From Pseudomonas sp. S04 (GTDB lineage Bacteria > Pseudomonadota > Gammaproteobacteria > Pseudomonadales > Pseudomonadaceae), in contig NZ_CP019427.1 of assembly GCF_009834545.1 (NCBI RefSeq), forward strand, positions 2,672,001 through 2,736,000: DNA of 64,000 nucleotides. The letters run 5' to 3'. Position 1 is the first letter of the stretch. Every line of letters begins with the position of its first letter. Of the stretch, positions 36,568-44,917 are shown in pieces. The notes under the pieces were generated by a model that was not told the origin of the DNA, did not search any database, and saw only the letters and a list, made by a program, of their open reading frames with translations. The position numbers and the translations under genes were made by a program.

Positions 36568-36738
36568 TTACAGCGCCTTGCTCACGCTGATATCGCTGAT
36601 CACGTCCGGGCTGTCGCCATGGATCGCGGCCAGCGCGGCCTTGGCCTCGTCTTCGGTGCCATTTACCAGTTGGGCGAACTCGAAGCGACGCTCGCCGTTG
36701 AGTTTGTACTTGATGACGTACTTGGTCGTTGGAGTCAC
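36568..36738 (-). CDS. Small conserved hypothetical protein, 56 residues
   Basis: A GTG-initiated frame gives VTPTTKYVIKYKLNGERR... with a beta-hairpin pattern followed by a helix (EDEAKAALAAIHG) and a final strand. A weak AGGT ribosome site lies ahead. It ends 110 bp before the 2OG oxygenase gene and starts 34 bp after the DUF1883 gene. Codon usage and the regular strand-helix pattern favour a real gene. No function is known to me. Confidence 0.6.
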   Translation of the reverse strand: MTPTTKYVIKYKLNGERRFEFAQLVNGTEDEAKAALAAIHGDSPDVISDISVSKAL

Positions 36739-36772
36739 GGGTGTACCTGTCTGTCGCGGAGCGGGCGGGGTG

Positions 36773-37075
36773 TCAGCTGAACTTGGAGCTGGACCGGCGA
36801 ACGATCTTGATCGAGTGGGTCAGCGTTGGCTTGCGGGTCACGCTGATCGCCCGGCTGGTGACCGTGTCGATGGTGATGTTCCAGAAACCGGTGCTGGGTG
36901 CGGTGATTCTCGCCGGGAAGGTGTCGAATGCGCCGCCGTGGTAAGAGTGACGACCGCCGTTCTTGAAGCTGCGGAAGTTGGCGTCGCTCATCAGGCGGAT
37001 GTTGCAGGTTTGCGAGCATTGAATGACGACGATGTCATCTTCGTTGAGGTGCTCGCGCTGGTGGATAAATTTCAT
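36773..37075 (-). CDS. DUF1883 domain protein
   Basis: The 100-residue protein matches the DUF1883 pattern: MKFIHQREHLNEDD at the start, QCSQTCNIRLMSDANF, then a GGxFxxFPA stretch and PSTGFWNITID. The family is small, soluble and of unknown function. GGAGGC precedes the ATG. It probably shares a transcript with the 56-residue protein downstream. Confidence 0.78.
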   Translation of the reverse strand: MKFIHQREHLNEDDIVVIQCSQTCNIRLMSDANFRSFKNGGRHSYHGGAFDTFPARITAPSTGFWNITIDTVTSRAISVTRKPTLTHSIKIVRRSSSKFS

Positions 37076-37284
37076 GGGCGCCTCCAGAAGGGCTTTTTCT
37101 AGCAAATCAAAACGATAGCATGGACGATGGCCCAGTTTATCAGCGAAGGCTGTGCAAAAGCGGACCGCTGAGAGCCGGTTTGACAATTAAAAACAGTTAT
37201 CCGCAATTATTTGCGCCATAAAGTACGGCAGGCCGGAGAAAAAGCGCATTTGCGCTGTCCGAGGGTCTTTATTGGAGGATTTGT

Positions 37285-37635
37285 ATGAAGCAGGGCGTTT
37301 TGTTGCTGGCATTGGTGATGAGTGGATGTGCGACAGTCTCGGACATCAATCAGACCCCGCCCACCATGAACGTGATTTCAGGGAAGAAGCCGCAGGAATA
37401 TGCCAACTGTGTCGCCGAGAAGCTGGCCAAGAGCCGGGGCGCGGTGCAAATGGAACCCCACAAGGATGGCATGCGGGTCATCGTCCCCGGCAAGCTGTCG
37501 ACCGACCCGGCAGCGGTGTTCGACATCGAAGAGCGGTCCGGCGGCAGTAGCATCAAGCTGCATGAGAGCTTGTCCAATGTGCCGATGCGTCCGGGTGACA
37601 TCGGGGTTGCCGCCAACGAGTGCATTTCCGGCTAA
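37285..37635 (+). CDS. Small lipoprotein
   Basis: The 116-residue product has a short lipoprotein signal with the lipobox LVMSGC (Cys14), so it should be processed by signal peptidase II and anchored in a membrane. The mature part ends with a conserved-looking Cys near the C-terminus (NECISG). GGAGG precedes the ATG, and a clear terminator follows. Function is unknown. Confidence 0.72.
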   Translation: MKQGVLLLALVMSGCATVSDINQTPPTMNVISGKKPQEYANCVAEKLAKSRGAVQMEPHKDGMRVIVPGKLSTDPAAVFDIEERSGGSSIKLHESLSNVPMRPGDIGVAANECISG

Positions 37636-37666
37636 GGCCAGGCAACCAGCGGCCACGCCACTCACA

Positions 37667-37701
37667 AGCCCGCCCCGGACCTTCCCGGCTCGGGCTTTTT
37701 T
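37667..37701 (+). terminator. Intrinsic terminator after the lipoprotein gene
   Basis: AGCCCG (37667-37672) pairs with CGGGCT (37691-37696), with inner CCGG matches, and is followed by six T. It lies 31 bp after the lipoprotein stop codon. Confidence 0.75.
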
Positions 37702-37875
37702 ATGCCCGGACATAATTGACGGACACCGAACACCCTGTGGAATGAGGCTGCTCGCGATGATCGTCAACGATGACGCACATTGCCTGGGCGGTTGAGATAG
37801 CCGTCACAATCACTTACTCTTTATATGCTTATGCAAACTAAGTCTAAGCTTATAACTAGAAAAAGAGGGTTAGAG

Positions 37876-38523
37876 ATGGATTTCAAACCGACCGTATTGG
37901 GCAGCCTGATGCTCATTGCTGTCAGCGTCGTGAATGCCGACGACGGACAGAAAATCTATACCCAGGGTGGTGCGTTGCCTGCCGCTACTGCCTGCTTTGC
38001 CTGCCATGGTGCCGATGGCATGGGCATGCCGGCCGCCGGATTTCCCCGGCTGGCCGGTTTGTCGGCGGGGTACCTGAGTAAACAACTGGCGGACTTTCGC
38101 AGTGGCTCGCGGGTCAGCCCGGTGATGCAGCCGCTGGCCAAGGCGCTGAGCGAAGGCGAGATCCAGGCGGTTACCAGCACCCTGGCGGCCATGCCCGCGC
38201 CGGCCACCCCGCAAGTGACACGCAACACCACGCCGACAGAACCGGGCGCGCGGCTGGCCTTGCGCGGTGCCTGGGATCGGCAGATTCCCGAGTGCGTGAT
38301 GTGTCACGGCCCCGGTGGGGTGGGCGTGGGCACGGCGTTTCCGCCACTGGCCGGGCAGTCGGCCAGTTACCTGGTCGGGCAATTGAACGCCTGGCGTGAC
38401 GGCACCCGGCACAACGACCCCAATGATCTGATGGGGCACATCGCCAAATCCCTGACCCCGGACGAAATCAAGGCGGTCGCCGACTACTTTGCGACACTGG
38501 GCAGCCAGGAGGCCAAGCCATGA
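37876..38523 (+). CDS. tsdB: Diheme cytochrome c4-like protein, TsdB type
   Basis: The 215-residue periplasmic protein has a signal peptide (about 1-21) and two CxxCH heme sites, CFACH (40-44) and CVMCH (140-144), in the duplicated cytochrome c4 layout. It overlaps the next gene by ATGA, and that gene looks like thiosulfate dehydrogenase TsdA. In Pseudomonas stutzeri the c4-like TsdB takes electrons from TsdA. An in-frame upstream ATG is possible but lies in AT-rich leader DNA. Confidence 0.82.
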   Translation: MDFKPTVLGSLMLIAVSVVNADDGQKIYTQGGALPAATACFACHGADGMGMPAAGFPRLAGLSAGYLSKQLADFRSGSRVSPVMQPLAKALSEGEIQAVTSTLAAMPAPATPQVTRNTTPTEPGARLALRGAWDRQIPECVMCHGPGGVGVGTAFPPLAGQSASYLVGQLNAWRDGTRHNDPNDLMGHIAKSLTPDEIKAVADYFATLGSQEAKP

Positions 38524-39443
38524 AATTCCTATCCTTCGCCCCATTGGCCCTGGCACTGGCCAGTCTCAACGGGTATGCCGCCCAGACCGTGATGGACGAT
38601 CAGTCCGAACTGAAGATCCCGGCAGCCACTAGCGCAAAAGTCGAGTATTTCCAGGCACCGGCCGAGCATGAGTTGCCGGACAACGCCTTTGGCAAGCTGG
38701 TGCGTCAGGGCCACAGCCTGTTTGTCGACACCAAGCGCCAGGCCCCGGCGTATGTCGGCAATGGCCTCAATTGCAGCAACTGCCACTTGGACCAGGGCCG
38801 TTTACCCAACTCTGCGCCGTTGTGGGGGGCTTACCCGATGTACCCGGCGTATCGCAAGAAAAACGACAAGGTCAATACCTTCGCCGAGCGCCTGCAAGGC
38901 TGTTTCGAGTTCAGCATGAACGGCAAGCCGCCAGCGGCCGACGGCCCGGAAATCAGCGCGTTGTCGGCTTATGCCTACTGGCTGGCGACCAAGGCACCGA
39001 TTGGCGTCGAACTGCCGGGGCGCGGTTATCCGGAAGTCAAGCAACCGGCCAAGGGCTACGACATCGCCCAGGGCGCACAGGTCTACAAGGCCCAGTGTGC
39101 GGTGTGCCACGGTGACAGCGGCCAGGGACAGAAAGTCGGCGAGGACTACGTGATGCCGCCGCTCTGGGGTAAGGACTCCTACAACTGGGGAGCGGGCATG
39201 CACCGCATCAATACCGCGGCGTCGTTCATTCAATACAACATGCCCCTGGGCAAGGCGCAGAGCCTCAGCGATCAGCAGGCGTGGGACGTGGCGGCGTTCA
39301 TCAACAGCCATGAACGGCCTCAGGACCCACGGCTGATCGACGGCTCCGTAGAGAAGACCCGAGTGAAGTTCCATGCCAACGATGGGGTCAATCTGTATGG
39401 GCAAACCGTTGATGGCGTACTGATTGGCCAAGGCATCCGGTAA
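38520..39443 (+). CDS. tsdA: Diheme c-type cytochrome, thiosulfate dehydrogenase TsdA-like
   Basis: The 307-residue protein has a signal peptide (about 1-20), CSNCH (85-89) and CAVCH (193-197). Between the hemes, GCFEFSMNG places Cys128 where TsdA has the axial Cys ligand of its catalytic heme, and NSAPLWGAYPMYPAYR matches the same family. GAGMHRI (Met227) is a candidate ligand of heme 2. TsdA joins two thiosulfates into tetrathionate, or runs in reverse. It is co-translated with tsdB. Confidence 0.82.
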   Translation: MKFLSFAPLALALASLNGYAAQTVMDDQSELKIPAATSAKVEYFQAPAEHELPDNAFGKLVRQGHSLFVDTKRQAPAYVGNGLNCSNCHLDQGRLPNSAPLWGAYPMYPAYRKKNDKVNTFAERLQGCFEFSMNGKPPAADGPEISALSAYAYWLATKAPIGVELPGRGYPEVKQPAKGYDIAQGAQVYKAQCAVCHGDSGQGQKVGEDYVMPPLWGKDSYNWGAGMHRINTAASFIQYNMPLGKAQSLSDQQAWDVAAFINSHERPQDPRLIDGSVEKTRVKFHANDGVNLYGQTVDGVLIGQGIR

Positions 39444-39534
39444 ACTGTCGTCCAACGACACAATGCCGTCCTGGGCGCGATGCCGGTTGAGCAGCATCGG
39501 GCCCTGGGCGGCATTGTCATCAATGGAGCAGGCA

Positions 39535-39765
39535 ATGAAGCGTGAGCAAGTCCGAGAGCGGCATGCAGAGGGTCACATCTCTGCCACCCATGTGATCCAG
39601 AATCCGGCGACCCCGGGGGAATGGATCGTGTTTTTCAAGAAAAGTGCAGGACGCAGTTTTTTCCTGGTGGACGACAACGACGAGGTCGAGTCCTTCACCC
39701 ATCTGGATGACCTGGTCGAGACCGTACGCGGCCTGGGCATCAAGTTCGCGGAAATTCACATGTAA
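39535..39765 (+). CDS. Small conserved hypothetical protein
   Basis: The 76-residue product starts MKREQVRERHAEGHISATH with GGAG seven bases upstream; an ATG four codons earlier is an alternative. A beta-rich centre (EWIVFFKKSAGRSFFLVDDN) is followed by a helix. I recognise it as widespread in Pseudomonas but of unknown function. It is convergent with the next lipoprotein gene. Confidence 0.65.
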   Translation: MKREQVRERHAEGHISATHVIQNPATPGEWIVFFKKSAGRSFFLVDDNDEVESFTHLDDLVETVRGLGIKFAEIHM

Positions 39766-39776
39766 CGGCCCAGAGC

Positions 39777-40058
39777 CTAGTTACACACCACCACTACGCT
39801 GCGACTCTTGTAGTTGCCGACATCCGCACCCAGGGTCTTGTCGCTTTCCTTGAGCGCTGGCGTACCCTCGGTGCCGACAATCTTGTAGCCAGTACCGGCG
39901 CAGGACGCATCGGCTTTTTCGTAGCAGGTGGCCCAGGAATTGGCTTCGCCCGAACAATCGATCGACAAGCCTTGCTGGCCATCGTCCAGATACGTCTTGG
40001 ACGCCGTGGCACAACCACTCAAGACCAGTACCGCCATCACAGCCAGGGTTATTTTCAT
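39777..40058 (-). CDS. Small lipoprotein
   Basis: The 93-residue product has a lipoprotein signal with lipobox VLSGC (Cys16) and a mature domain containing four more Cys, including SWATCYEKADASC and a C-terminal VVCN, which suggests disulfides. It is membrane-anchored in the envelope. The ribosome site is weak. Function is unknown. Confidence 0.7.
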   Translation of the reverse strand: MKITLAVMAVLVLSGCATASKTYLDDGQQGLSIDCSGEANSWATCYEKADASCAGTGYKIVGTEGTPALKESDKTLGADVGNYKSRSVVVVCN

Positions 40059-40151
40059 CGGATCGTTGCCATCAGGGGGGGAGGGGCGTCAGGCGCAGAG
40101 AAGGCCTGGTAGCGAGAGGTTATAGCGAATGGCCATTTCGGTACAGACAAA

Positions 40152-40180
40152 CACAAAAAAGCCCTGCACAGGGCAGGGCT
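40152..40180 (-). terminator. Intrinsic terminator after the 62-residue gene
   Basis: Read on the minus strand, AGCCCTGC (40180-40173) pairs with GCAGGGCT (40167-40160) and is followed by a run of T (the A-run at 40155-40160). It lies 15 bp beyond the stop codon. The same stem sequence recurs in the terminator of the mvaT/mvaU-like gene. Confidence 0.8.
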
Positions 40181-40195
40181 GTTTGACCAGGCACC

Positions 40196-40384
40196 TTACT
40201 CGGGCTTGGCCCCTCGACGCTTGGGAGCGGGCGGGGTGTCTTGCAGCACCGACGCCACTTCAATGGCCATGGCTTCAGTGGGGAAAGGCCCGGCGATGTT
40301 TTCGCCACCGGCGCTGTCGACCCACCATTGACCGTCTTTGGCCTTGTTGATCAGGTAACCGTTCACGCTTTTTGCTGCCGACAT
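40196..40384 (-). CDS. Small conserved hypothetical protein
   Basis: The 62-residue product starts MSAAKSVNGYLINKAKDGQW after GAGG. It has a WWVD strand motif and a Pro/Lys/Arg-rich tail (PPAPKRRGAKPE) that might bind nucleic acid. It has its own intrinsic terminator. Function is unknown. Confidence 0.62.
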   Translation of the reverse strand: MSAAKSVNGYLINKAKDGQWWVDSAGGENIAGPFPTEAMAIEVASVLQDTPPAPKRRGAKPE

Positions 40385-40595
40385 CTATCTGCCTCGTTGG
40401 CTGGTTCAATTGCTCAATGATAGCGGTAAATGTGCCTGAGGGTCTTCCCTGGTCTAAAGTGAAGCCTTTGCGGAACTATCCTCAAGATTATTTCTCTATG
40501 ATGGCATCGGTTAGCCAGTGCGGGGCATTGTAAGGTGCACGCCGCCTGATTAGACTGCGCCGAAACTCGTACACACAGCCCTTTCAAGGACTTTT

Positions 40596-41435
40596 ATGAT
40601 CAAGAAATGCTTGTTCCCAGCAGCCGGTTACGGTACTCGCTTCCTGCCAGCGACGAAGGCCATGCCTAAAGAAATGCTGCCGGTGGTGAACAAGCCACTG
40701 ATCCAGTACGGCGTCGAAGAAGCATTGGACGCTGGCCTGACCGAAATCTCGATCGTCACCGGTCGCGGCAAGCGCGCCCTGGAAGACCACTTCGACATCA
40801 GCTACGAGCTGGAAAACCAGATCAAGGGCACTGACAAAGAGAAGTACCTGGTCGGTATCCGTAAACTGCTAGACGAATGTTCGTTCTCCTACACCCGTCA
40901 GACCGAAATGAAGGGCCTGGGCCACGCGATCCTTACCGGTCGTCCATTGATCGGCGACGAACCCTTCGCCGTAGTGCTGGCGGACGACTTGTGCGTCAAC
41001 CTGGAAGGTGACGGCGTCCTGACCCAGATGGTCAAGCTGTACAAGCAGTACCGCTGCACCATCGTCGCGATCCAGGAAGTCGACCCGCAGGAAACCCACA
41101 AGTACGGGGTGATCGCCGGTGACCTGATCGGTGACGACCTGTACCGCGTGCGCAACATGGTGGAAAAACCAAAACCTGAAGATGCGCCGTCGAACCTGGC
41201 CATCATCGGTCGTTACATCCTGACCCCGGACATCTTCAAGCTGATCGAAGAAACCGAGCCGGGCAAGGGTGGCGAGATCCAGATCACCGACGCCCTGATG
41301 AAACAGGCGCAAGACGGTTGCGTGATTGCCTACAAGTTCAAGGGCACCCGTTTTGACTGCGGCGGCGCCGAAGGCTACATCGAAGCCACCAACTTCTGCT
41401 TCGAGCACTTCTACAAGACGGGCAAGGCGTACTGA
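40596..41435 (+). CDS. galU: UTP-glucose-1-phosphate uridylyltransferase
   Basis: The 279-residue enzyme makes UDP-glucose from UTP and glucose-1-phosphate for lipopolysaccharide, trehalose and exopolysaccharide synthesis. The nucleotide-binding start LFPAAGYGTRFLPATKAMPKEMLP and later VVEKP-type and GGAEGY segments are present. AAGGA precedes the ATG and a terminator follows. Length is typical. Confidence 0.96.
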   Translation: MIKKCLFPAAGYGTRFLPATKAMPKEMLPVVNKPLIQYGVEEALDAGLTEISIVTGRGKRALEDHFDISYELENQIKGTDKEKYLVGIRKLLDECSFSYTRQTEMKGLGHAILTGRPLIGDEPFAVVLADDLCVNLEGDGVLTQMVKLYKQYRCTIVAIQEVDPQETHKYGVIAGDLIGDDLYRVRNMVEKPKPEDAPSNLAIIGRYILTPDIFKLIEETEPGKGGEIQITDALMKQAQDGCVIAYKFKGTRFDCGGAEGYIEATNFCFEHFYKTGKAY

Positions 41436-41458
41436 TAACGTCTGGGCGTCCCGTTCTG

Positions 41459-41483
41459 AAAAGCCACCTTCGGGTGGCTTTTT
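41459..41483 (+). terminator. Intrinsic terminator of galU
   Basis: AAAAGCCACC, loop TTCG, GGTGGCTTTTT forms a 10-bp hairpin with a stable tetraloop and T-tract, 23 bp after galU. Confidence 0.88.
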
Positions 41484-41564
41484 CATTTTTCAAGCGCGTA
41501 TTGTTCGCGGCGCTGACCCGCACTGCGCCAGCAGGTATGCTGGTGCCCTGCCGAGGAGATAGAA

Positions 41565-42923
41565 ATGGCCTACGATTTTGACCTGTATGTGATTGGCGCC
41601 GGTTCCGGCGGTGTACGCGCGGCACGCTTCGCCGCCGGTTTTGGCGCGAAAGTCGGCGTGGCCGAGAGCCGCTATCTGGGCGGCACCTGCGTCAACGTGG
41701 GGTGCGTGCCGAAGAAATTGCTGGTGTACGGCGCACACTTTGCCGAAGACTTCGAGCAGGCTGCGGGCTTCGGCTGGAGTCTGGACCAGGCGCAGTTCGA
41801 CTGGGCGACGCTGATCGCCAACAAGGACCGCGAGATCAACCGTCTCAACGGTATCTATCGCAATCTGCTGGTCAACAGCGGCGTGACCCTGCATGAAGGC
41901 CACGCCCGGATCGTCGCGCCCCATACCGTAGAGATCAATGGTGAGCGCTTCAGTGCCAAGCATATCCTGATCGCGACCGGCGGCTGGCCGCAGATCCCGC
42001 AGATCCCCGGGGCCGAGCACGCCATCAGTTCCAACGAGGCGTTTTTCCTCAAGACCCTGCCCAAGCGTGTGCTGGTGGTGGGTGGCGGTTACATCGCCGT
42101 CGAGTTCGCCGGGATCTTCCACGGCCTGGGCGCGTCGACGTCCTTGCTGTATCGCGGTGACCTGTTCCTGCGCGGCTTCGACGGTGCGGTGCGCAAGCAC
42201 CTGCAAGAGGAGCTGACCAAGCGTGGCATGGACCTGCAGTTCAATGCCGACATCGAGCGCATCGACCGGCAAGCCGATGGCAGCCTGAGCGTGACCCTTA
42301 AGGATGGCCGCAAGTTGGAAACCGATTGCGTGTTCTACGCCACAGGCCGGCGGCCGATGCTGGATAACCTGGGGCTGGAAAATACCGCGGTCAAGCTCGA
42401 CCAGAAAGGCTTCGTCGAGGTCGACGAGCTGTACCAGACCGCTGAGCCGTCGATCCTGGCGATTGGCGATGTCATCGGTCGCGTGCAACTGACGCCGGTG
42501 GCCCTGGCCGAGGGCATGGCTGTTGCGCGTCGTCTGTTCAAGCCCGAGCAGTATCGCCTGGTGGATTACCAGATGATCCCGACCGCCGTGTTCAGCTTGC
42601 CGAACATCGGCACTGTTGGCCTCACGGAAGAACAGGCCCGCGAGGCAGGCCATGAGGTGCAGATTTTTGAAAGCCGGTTCCGGCCGATGAAGCTGACCCT
42701 GACCGAGTGTCAGGAGCGCACGCTGATGAAGCTGGTGGTCGACGCCAAGACCGACAAGGTCCTGGGTTGCCATATGGTCGGTCCGGAGGCGGGCGAAATC
42801 GTCCAGGGCCTGGCGATTGCCTTGAAGGCCGGCGCCACCAAGCGCGACTTCGACGAAACCATCGGCGTGCACCCGACGGCCGCCGAAGAGTTCGTCACCA
42901 TGCGCACGCCAGTGGCCGGTTAA
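41565..42923 (+). CDS. gor: Glutathione reductase
   Basis: The 452-residue flavoenzyme reduces glutathione disulfide with NADPH. The FAD site [11 protein letters not shown], redox-active [18 protein letters not shown] site [11 protein letters not shown] and the C-terminal HPTAAEE catalytic His-Glu pair are visible. Its stop codon shares the TTAA palindrome with the convergent KfrA-like gene. It fits the nearby peroxide and glyoxalase genes. Confidence 0.95.
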   Translation: MAYDFDLYVIGAGSGGVRAARFAAGFGAKVGVAESRYLGGTCVNVGCVPKKLLVYGAHFAEDFEQAAGFGWSLDQAQFDWATLIANKDREINRLNGIYRNLLVNSGVTLHEGHARIVAPHTVEINGERFSAKHILIATGGWPQIPQIPGAEHAISSNEAFFLKTLPKRVLVVGGGYIAVEFAGIFHGLGASTSLLYRGDLFLRGFDGAVRKHLQEELTKRGMDLQFNADIERIDRQADGSLSVTLKDGRKLETDCVFYATGRRPMLDNLGLENTAVKLDQKGFVEVDELYQTAEPSILAIGDVIGRVQLTPVALAEGMAVARRLFKPEQYRLVDYQMIPTAVFSLPNIGTVGLTEEQAREAGHEVQIFESRFRPMKLTLTECQERTLMKLVVDAKTDKVLGCHMVGPEAGEIVQGLAIALKAGATKRDFDETIGVHPTAAEEFVTMRTPVAG

Positions 42924-43972
42924 GGTTTTTTCGACTGCTTAGAAGCCGGGCTTGGGACCGGGACCGGGACCGGCGCCGGCTCCAGCGCAGCTTGCGTGGC
43001 CACCGCCAGATGCAGTGCCTGCAGGCTGGCTTCGGCGCTAGCGGCTCGCAGTTCCAGCTCCGCGTTGGCGTGCAGTTGCTCGGCGGCTGCCTGCTTGGCA
43101 CTGGTGCTTTCCAGCACTGCGACCCGCAGGCGTTCCTGCAACAGGGTGGCTTCGGCTTCGTGGCGGCGGATCTGTTCCTGGGCTTGGGCCTGGCGGGTCT
43201 CGCTGTGCTTGAGTTGATCCTGCAACAGGTGCAACTCACGCACGGTGCCGCGGTTCTCGGTCAGCAGGCGTTCGTTATCGCGGTTGAGCTGGGTGATCTC
43301 ATCCTGGCGGACCATGGCGCTTTGCTGGGCCTGGCGCAGTTCCATCTGGATCTGCTGCACTTGGCCTTCATGGCGCCGCTGTTCCTGCTCGCGCTGGTCC
43401 TTGATAGCCTCGCGATAGTGCTCCAGGGCGTCGCGAGCGTGCAGGTGTTTTTCTTCCAGTGAGCGGATCTGCTCATCCTTGTCATTCAAGCGCAGTTCAA
43501 AATCGCTGAGGGCCTGGCTCAAGCTGGCATTGCGAGTCTGTTCGCCCTGTAGCGACGCACGGGTGTCTTGCAAGGCTGCGGACTCACTGGCCAGGGTCGC
43601 GCCTTGGGTCTCCAATTGGCGAGTCAGTTGTGCCTGCAGTTGCAGGGCTTCGGCCAATTGGCTTTCGAGCGCCTTGCGCGCTTGCTCGAAACCTTCCTGG
43701 GCGTGATCGATGCGCTCCTGGCCCTGTTCCCTCAGGCGTTGCGCCAGGCGTGCTACCAGCCCGGTCAGTTCGTCATCGATCTGTTCCTGTGGCTCGCTCT
43801 GGCGGGCCGCAACCTCGTCATCCAGCTCCTTGAGGTAGCGATGAATAGTGGTTTTCGAACCGGTATTGCCCATCTCGATACGTACTGCATCAATGCTGGG
43901 GTTGTCGCCGCGCGCCAGGATCGCCAAGCGTGCCGCCTGTACTACAGCCTTGTTTATACCGCCCCGAGCCAT
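42920..43972 (-). CDS. KfrA-like coiled-coil DNA-binding protein
   Basis: The 350-residue protein starts with a KfrA N-terminal helix-turn-helix ([18 protein letters not shown]...[11 protein letters not shown], about 1-55) and continues as one long coiled coil (about 60-320) rich in Gln, Glu and Arg, ending in a Pro-Val tail. Plasmid KfrA is an autoregulator that also forms filaments near the partition site. This chromosomal copy has a perfect palindrome 26 bp upstream, consistent with autoregulation. Confidence 0.8.
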   Translation of the reverse strand: MARGGINKAVVQAARLAILARGDNPSIDAVRIEMGNTGSKTTIHRYLKELDDEVAARQSEPQEQIDDELTGLVARLAQRLREQGQERIDHAQEGFEQARKALESQLAEALQLQAQLTRQLETQGATLASESAALQDTRASLQGEQTRNASLSQALSDFELRLNDKDEQIRSLEEKHLHARDALEHYREAIKDQREQEQRRHEGQVQQIQMELRQAQQSAMVRQDEITQLNRDNERLLTENRGTVRELHLLQDQLKHSETRQAQAQEQIRRHEAEATLLQERLRVAVLESTSAKQAAAEQLHANAELELRAASAEASLQALHLAVATQAALEPAPVPVPVPSPASKQSKKP

Positions 43973-43997
43973 GTTTTCTCCTGCCATTGCGTAATGT

Positions 43998-44007
43998 AGT
44001 ACGTACT
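43998..44007. promoter_or_regulatory. Palindrome AGTACGTACT upstream of the KfrA-like gene
   Basis: A perfect 10-bp palindrome lies 26 bp ahead of the start codon of the KfrA-like gene, in its likely promoter. KfrA proteins bind their own operators, so this is the best candidate site. Function is inferred. Confidence 0.45.
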
Positions 44008-44232
44008 TTGTATGGGGGCGGAGTGTATCACGCGGCTAGGTACCGATTGGCGGCGCCGGATCTCGGTGTGGCGGGTCGAGGGCATTTCGTCGCTGAGACG
44101 GTTTTCTTCTATTAAGAGTGGTGGCTAATAGCGAAAACCAATGAGCGGCATCAGGTTTGCCAATGAGCCATCAGGCGATCGGTTGGGTAGGATTCACCTC
44201 ATCAACTTTTCAACCCTGACGGAGAGTCAACG

Positions 44233-44796
44233 ATGCCTATCATCAACAGCCAAGTTAAACCCTTCACCGCTACCGCTTACAAAAATGGCGATTTCGTACA
44301 AGTGTCGGACGCCGATCTGAAAGGCAAATGGTCTGTCGTATTCTTCTACCCGGCTGACTTCACCTTCGTTTGCCCAACCGAGCTGGAAGACCTGGCCGAC
44401 AACTATGCCGAATTCCAGAAGCTGGGCGTCGAGATCTACAGCGTGTCCACCGACACCCACTTTGCCCACGCAGCCTGGCACAACACTTCGCCAGCCATCG
44501 GCAAGATCCAGTACACCATGATCGGCGACCCGACCCACGTCATCTCCCGCAACTTTGACGTGCTGATCGAAGAAGCTGGCCTGGCAGACCGTGGCACCTT
44601 CGTGATCAACCCTGAAGGCCAGATCAAAATCGTCGAGCTCAACGATGGCGGTGTAGGTCGTGACGCTTCCGAGTTGCTGCGCAAAATCAAGGCTGCCCAG
44701 TACGTCGCCGCTCACCCGGGCCAAGTCTGCCCAGCCAAGTGGAAAGAAGGCGAGGCCACCCTGGCACCGTCCCTGGACCTGGTCGGCAAGATCTGA
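44233..44796 (+). CDS. ahpC: Alkyl hydroperoxide reductase subunit C
   Basis: The 187-residue two-Cys peroxiredoxin reduces hydrogen and organic peroxides. The peroxidatic Cys47 is in FTFVCPTE and the resolving Cys166 in [10 protein letters not shown], the exact numbers seen in E. coli AhpC. GGAGAG precedes the ATG. A strong terminator separates it from ahpF, so full-length transcripts should be few, which fits the usual excess of AhpC over AhpF. Confidence 0.96.
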   Translation: MPIINSQVKPFTATAYKNGDFVQVSDADLKGKWSVVFFYPADFTFVCPTELEDLADNYAEFQKLGVEIYSVSTDTHFAHAAWHNTSPAIGKIQYTMIGDPTHVISRNFDVLIEEAGLADRGTFVINPEGQIKIVELNDGGVGRDASELLRKIKAAQYVAAHPGQVCPAKWKEGEATLAPSLDLVGKI

Positions 44797-44858
44797 GTCA
44801 GTGACTCGCGATACCCGGGCGGTACGCCGCACCTAAGTCAGCTGCACCGCCCTCAAGA

Positions 44859-44891
44859 CGCCCGGGCGAGATTCGCTCGGGCGTTTTTTTT
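44859..44891 (+). terminator. Terminator between ahpC and ahpF
   Basis: CGCCCGGGCGA (44859-44869) pairs with TCGCTCGGGCG (44873-44883, one G-U), followed by eight T. It ends 27 bp ahead of ahpF, so ahpF depends on read-through or its own promoter. Confidence 0.88.
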
Positions 44892-44917
44892 AGAATTGAA
44901 CAAAGGAGATCGCCCGT

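Noticed and set aside
44060..44225. OxyR-type operator upstream of ahpC
   Set aside because: Some ATAG-like fragments occur, but I could not fit the full four-part spaced motif.
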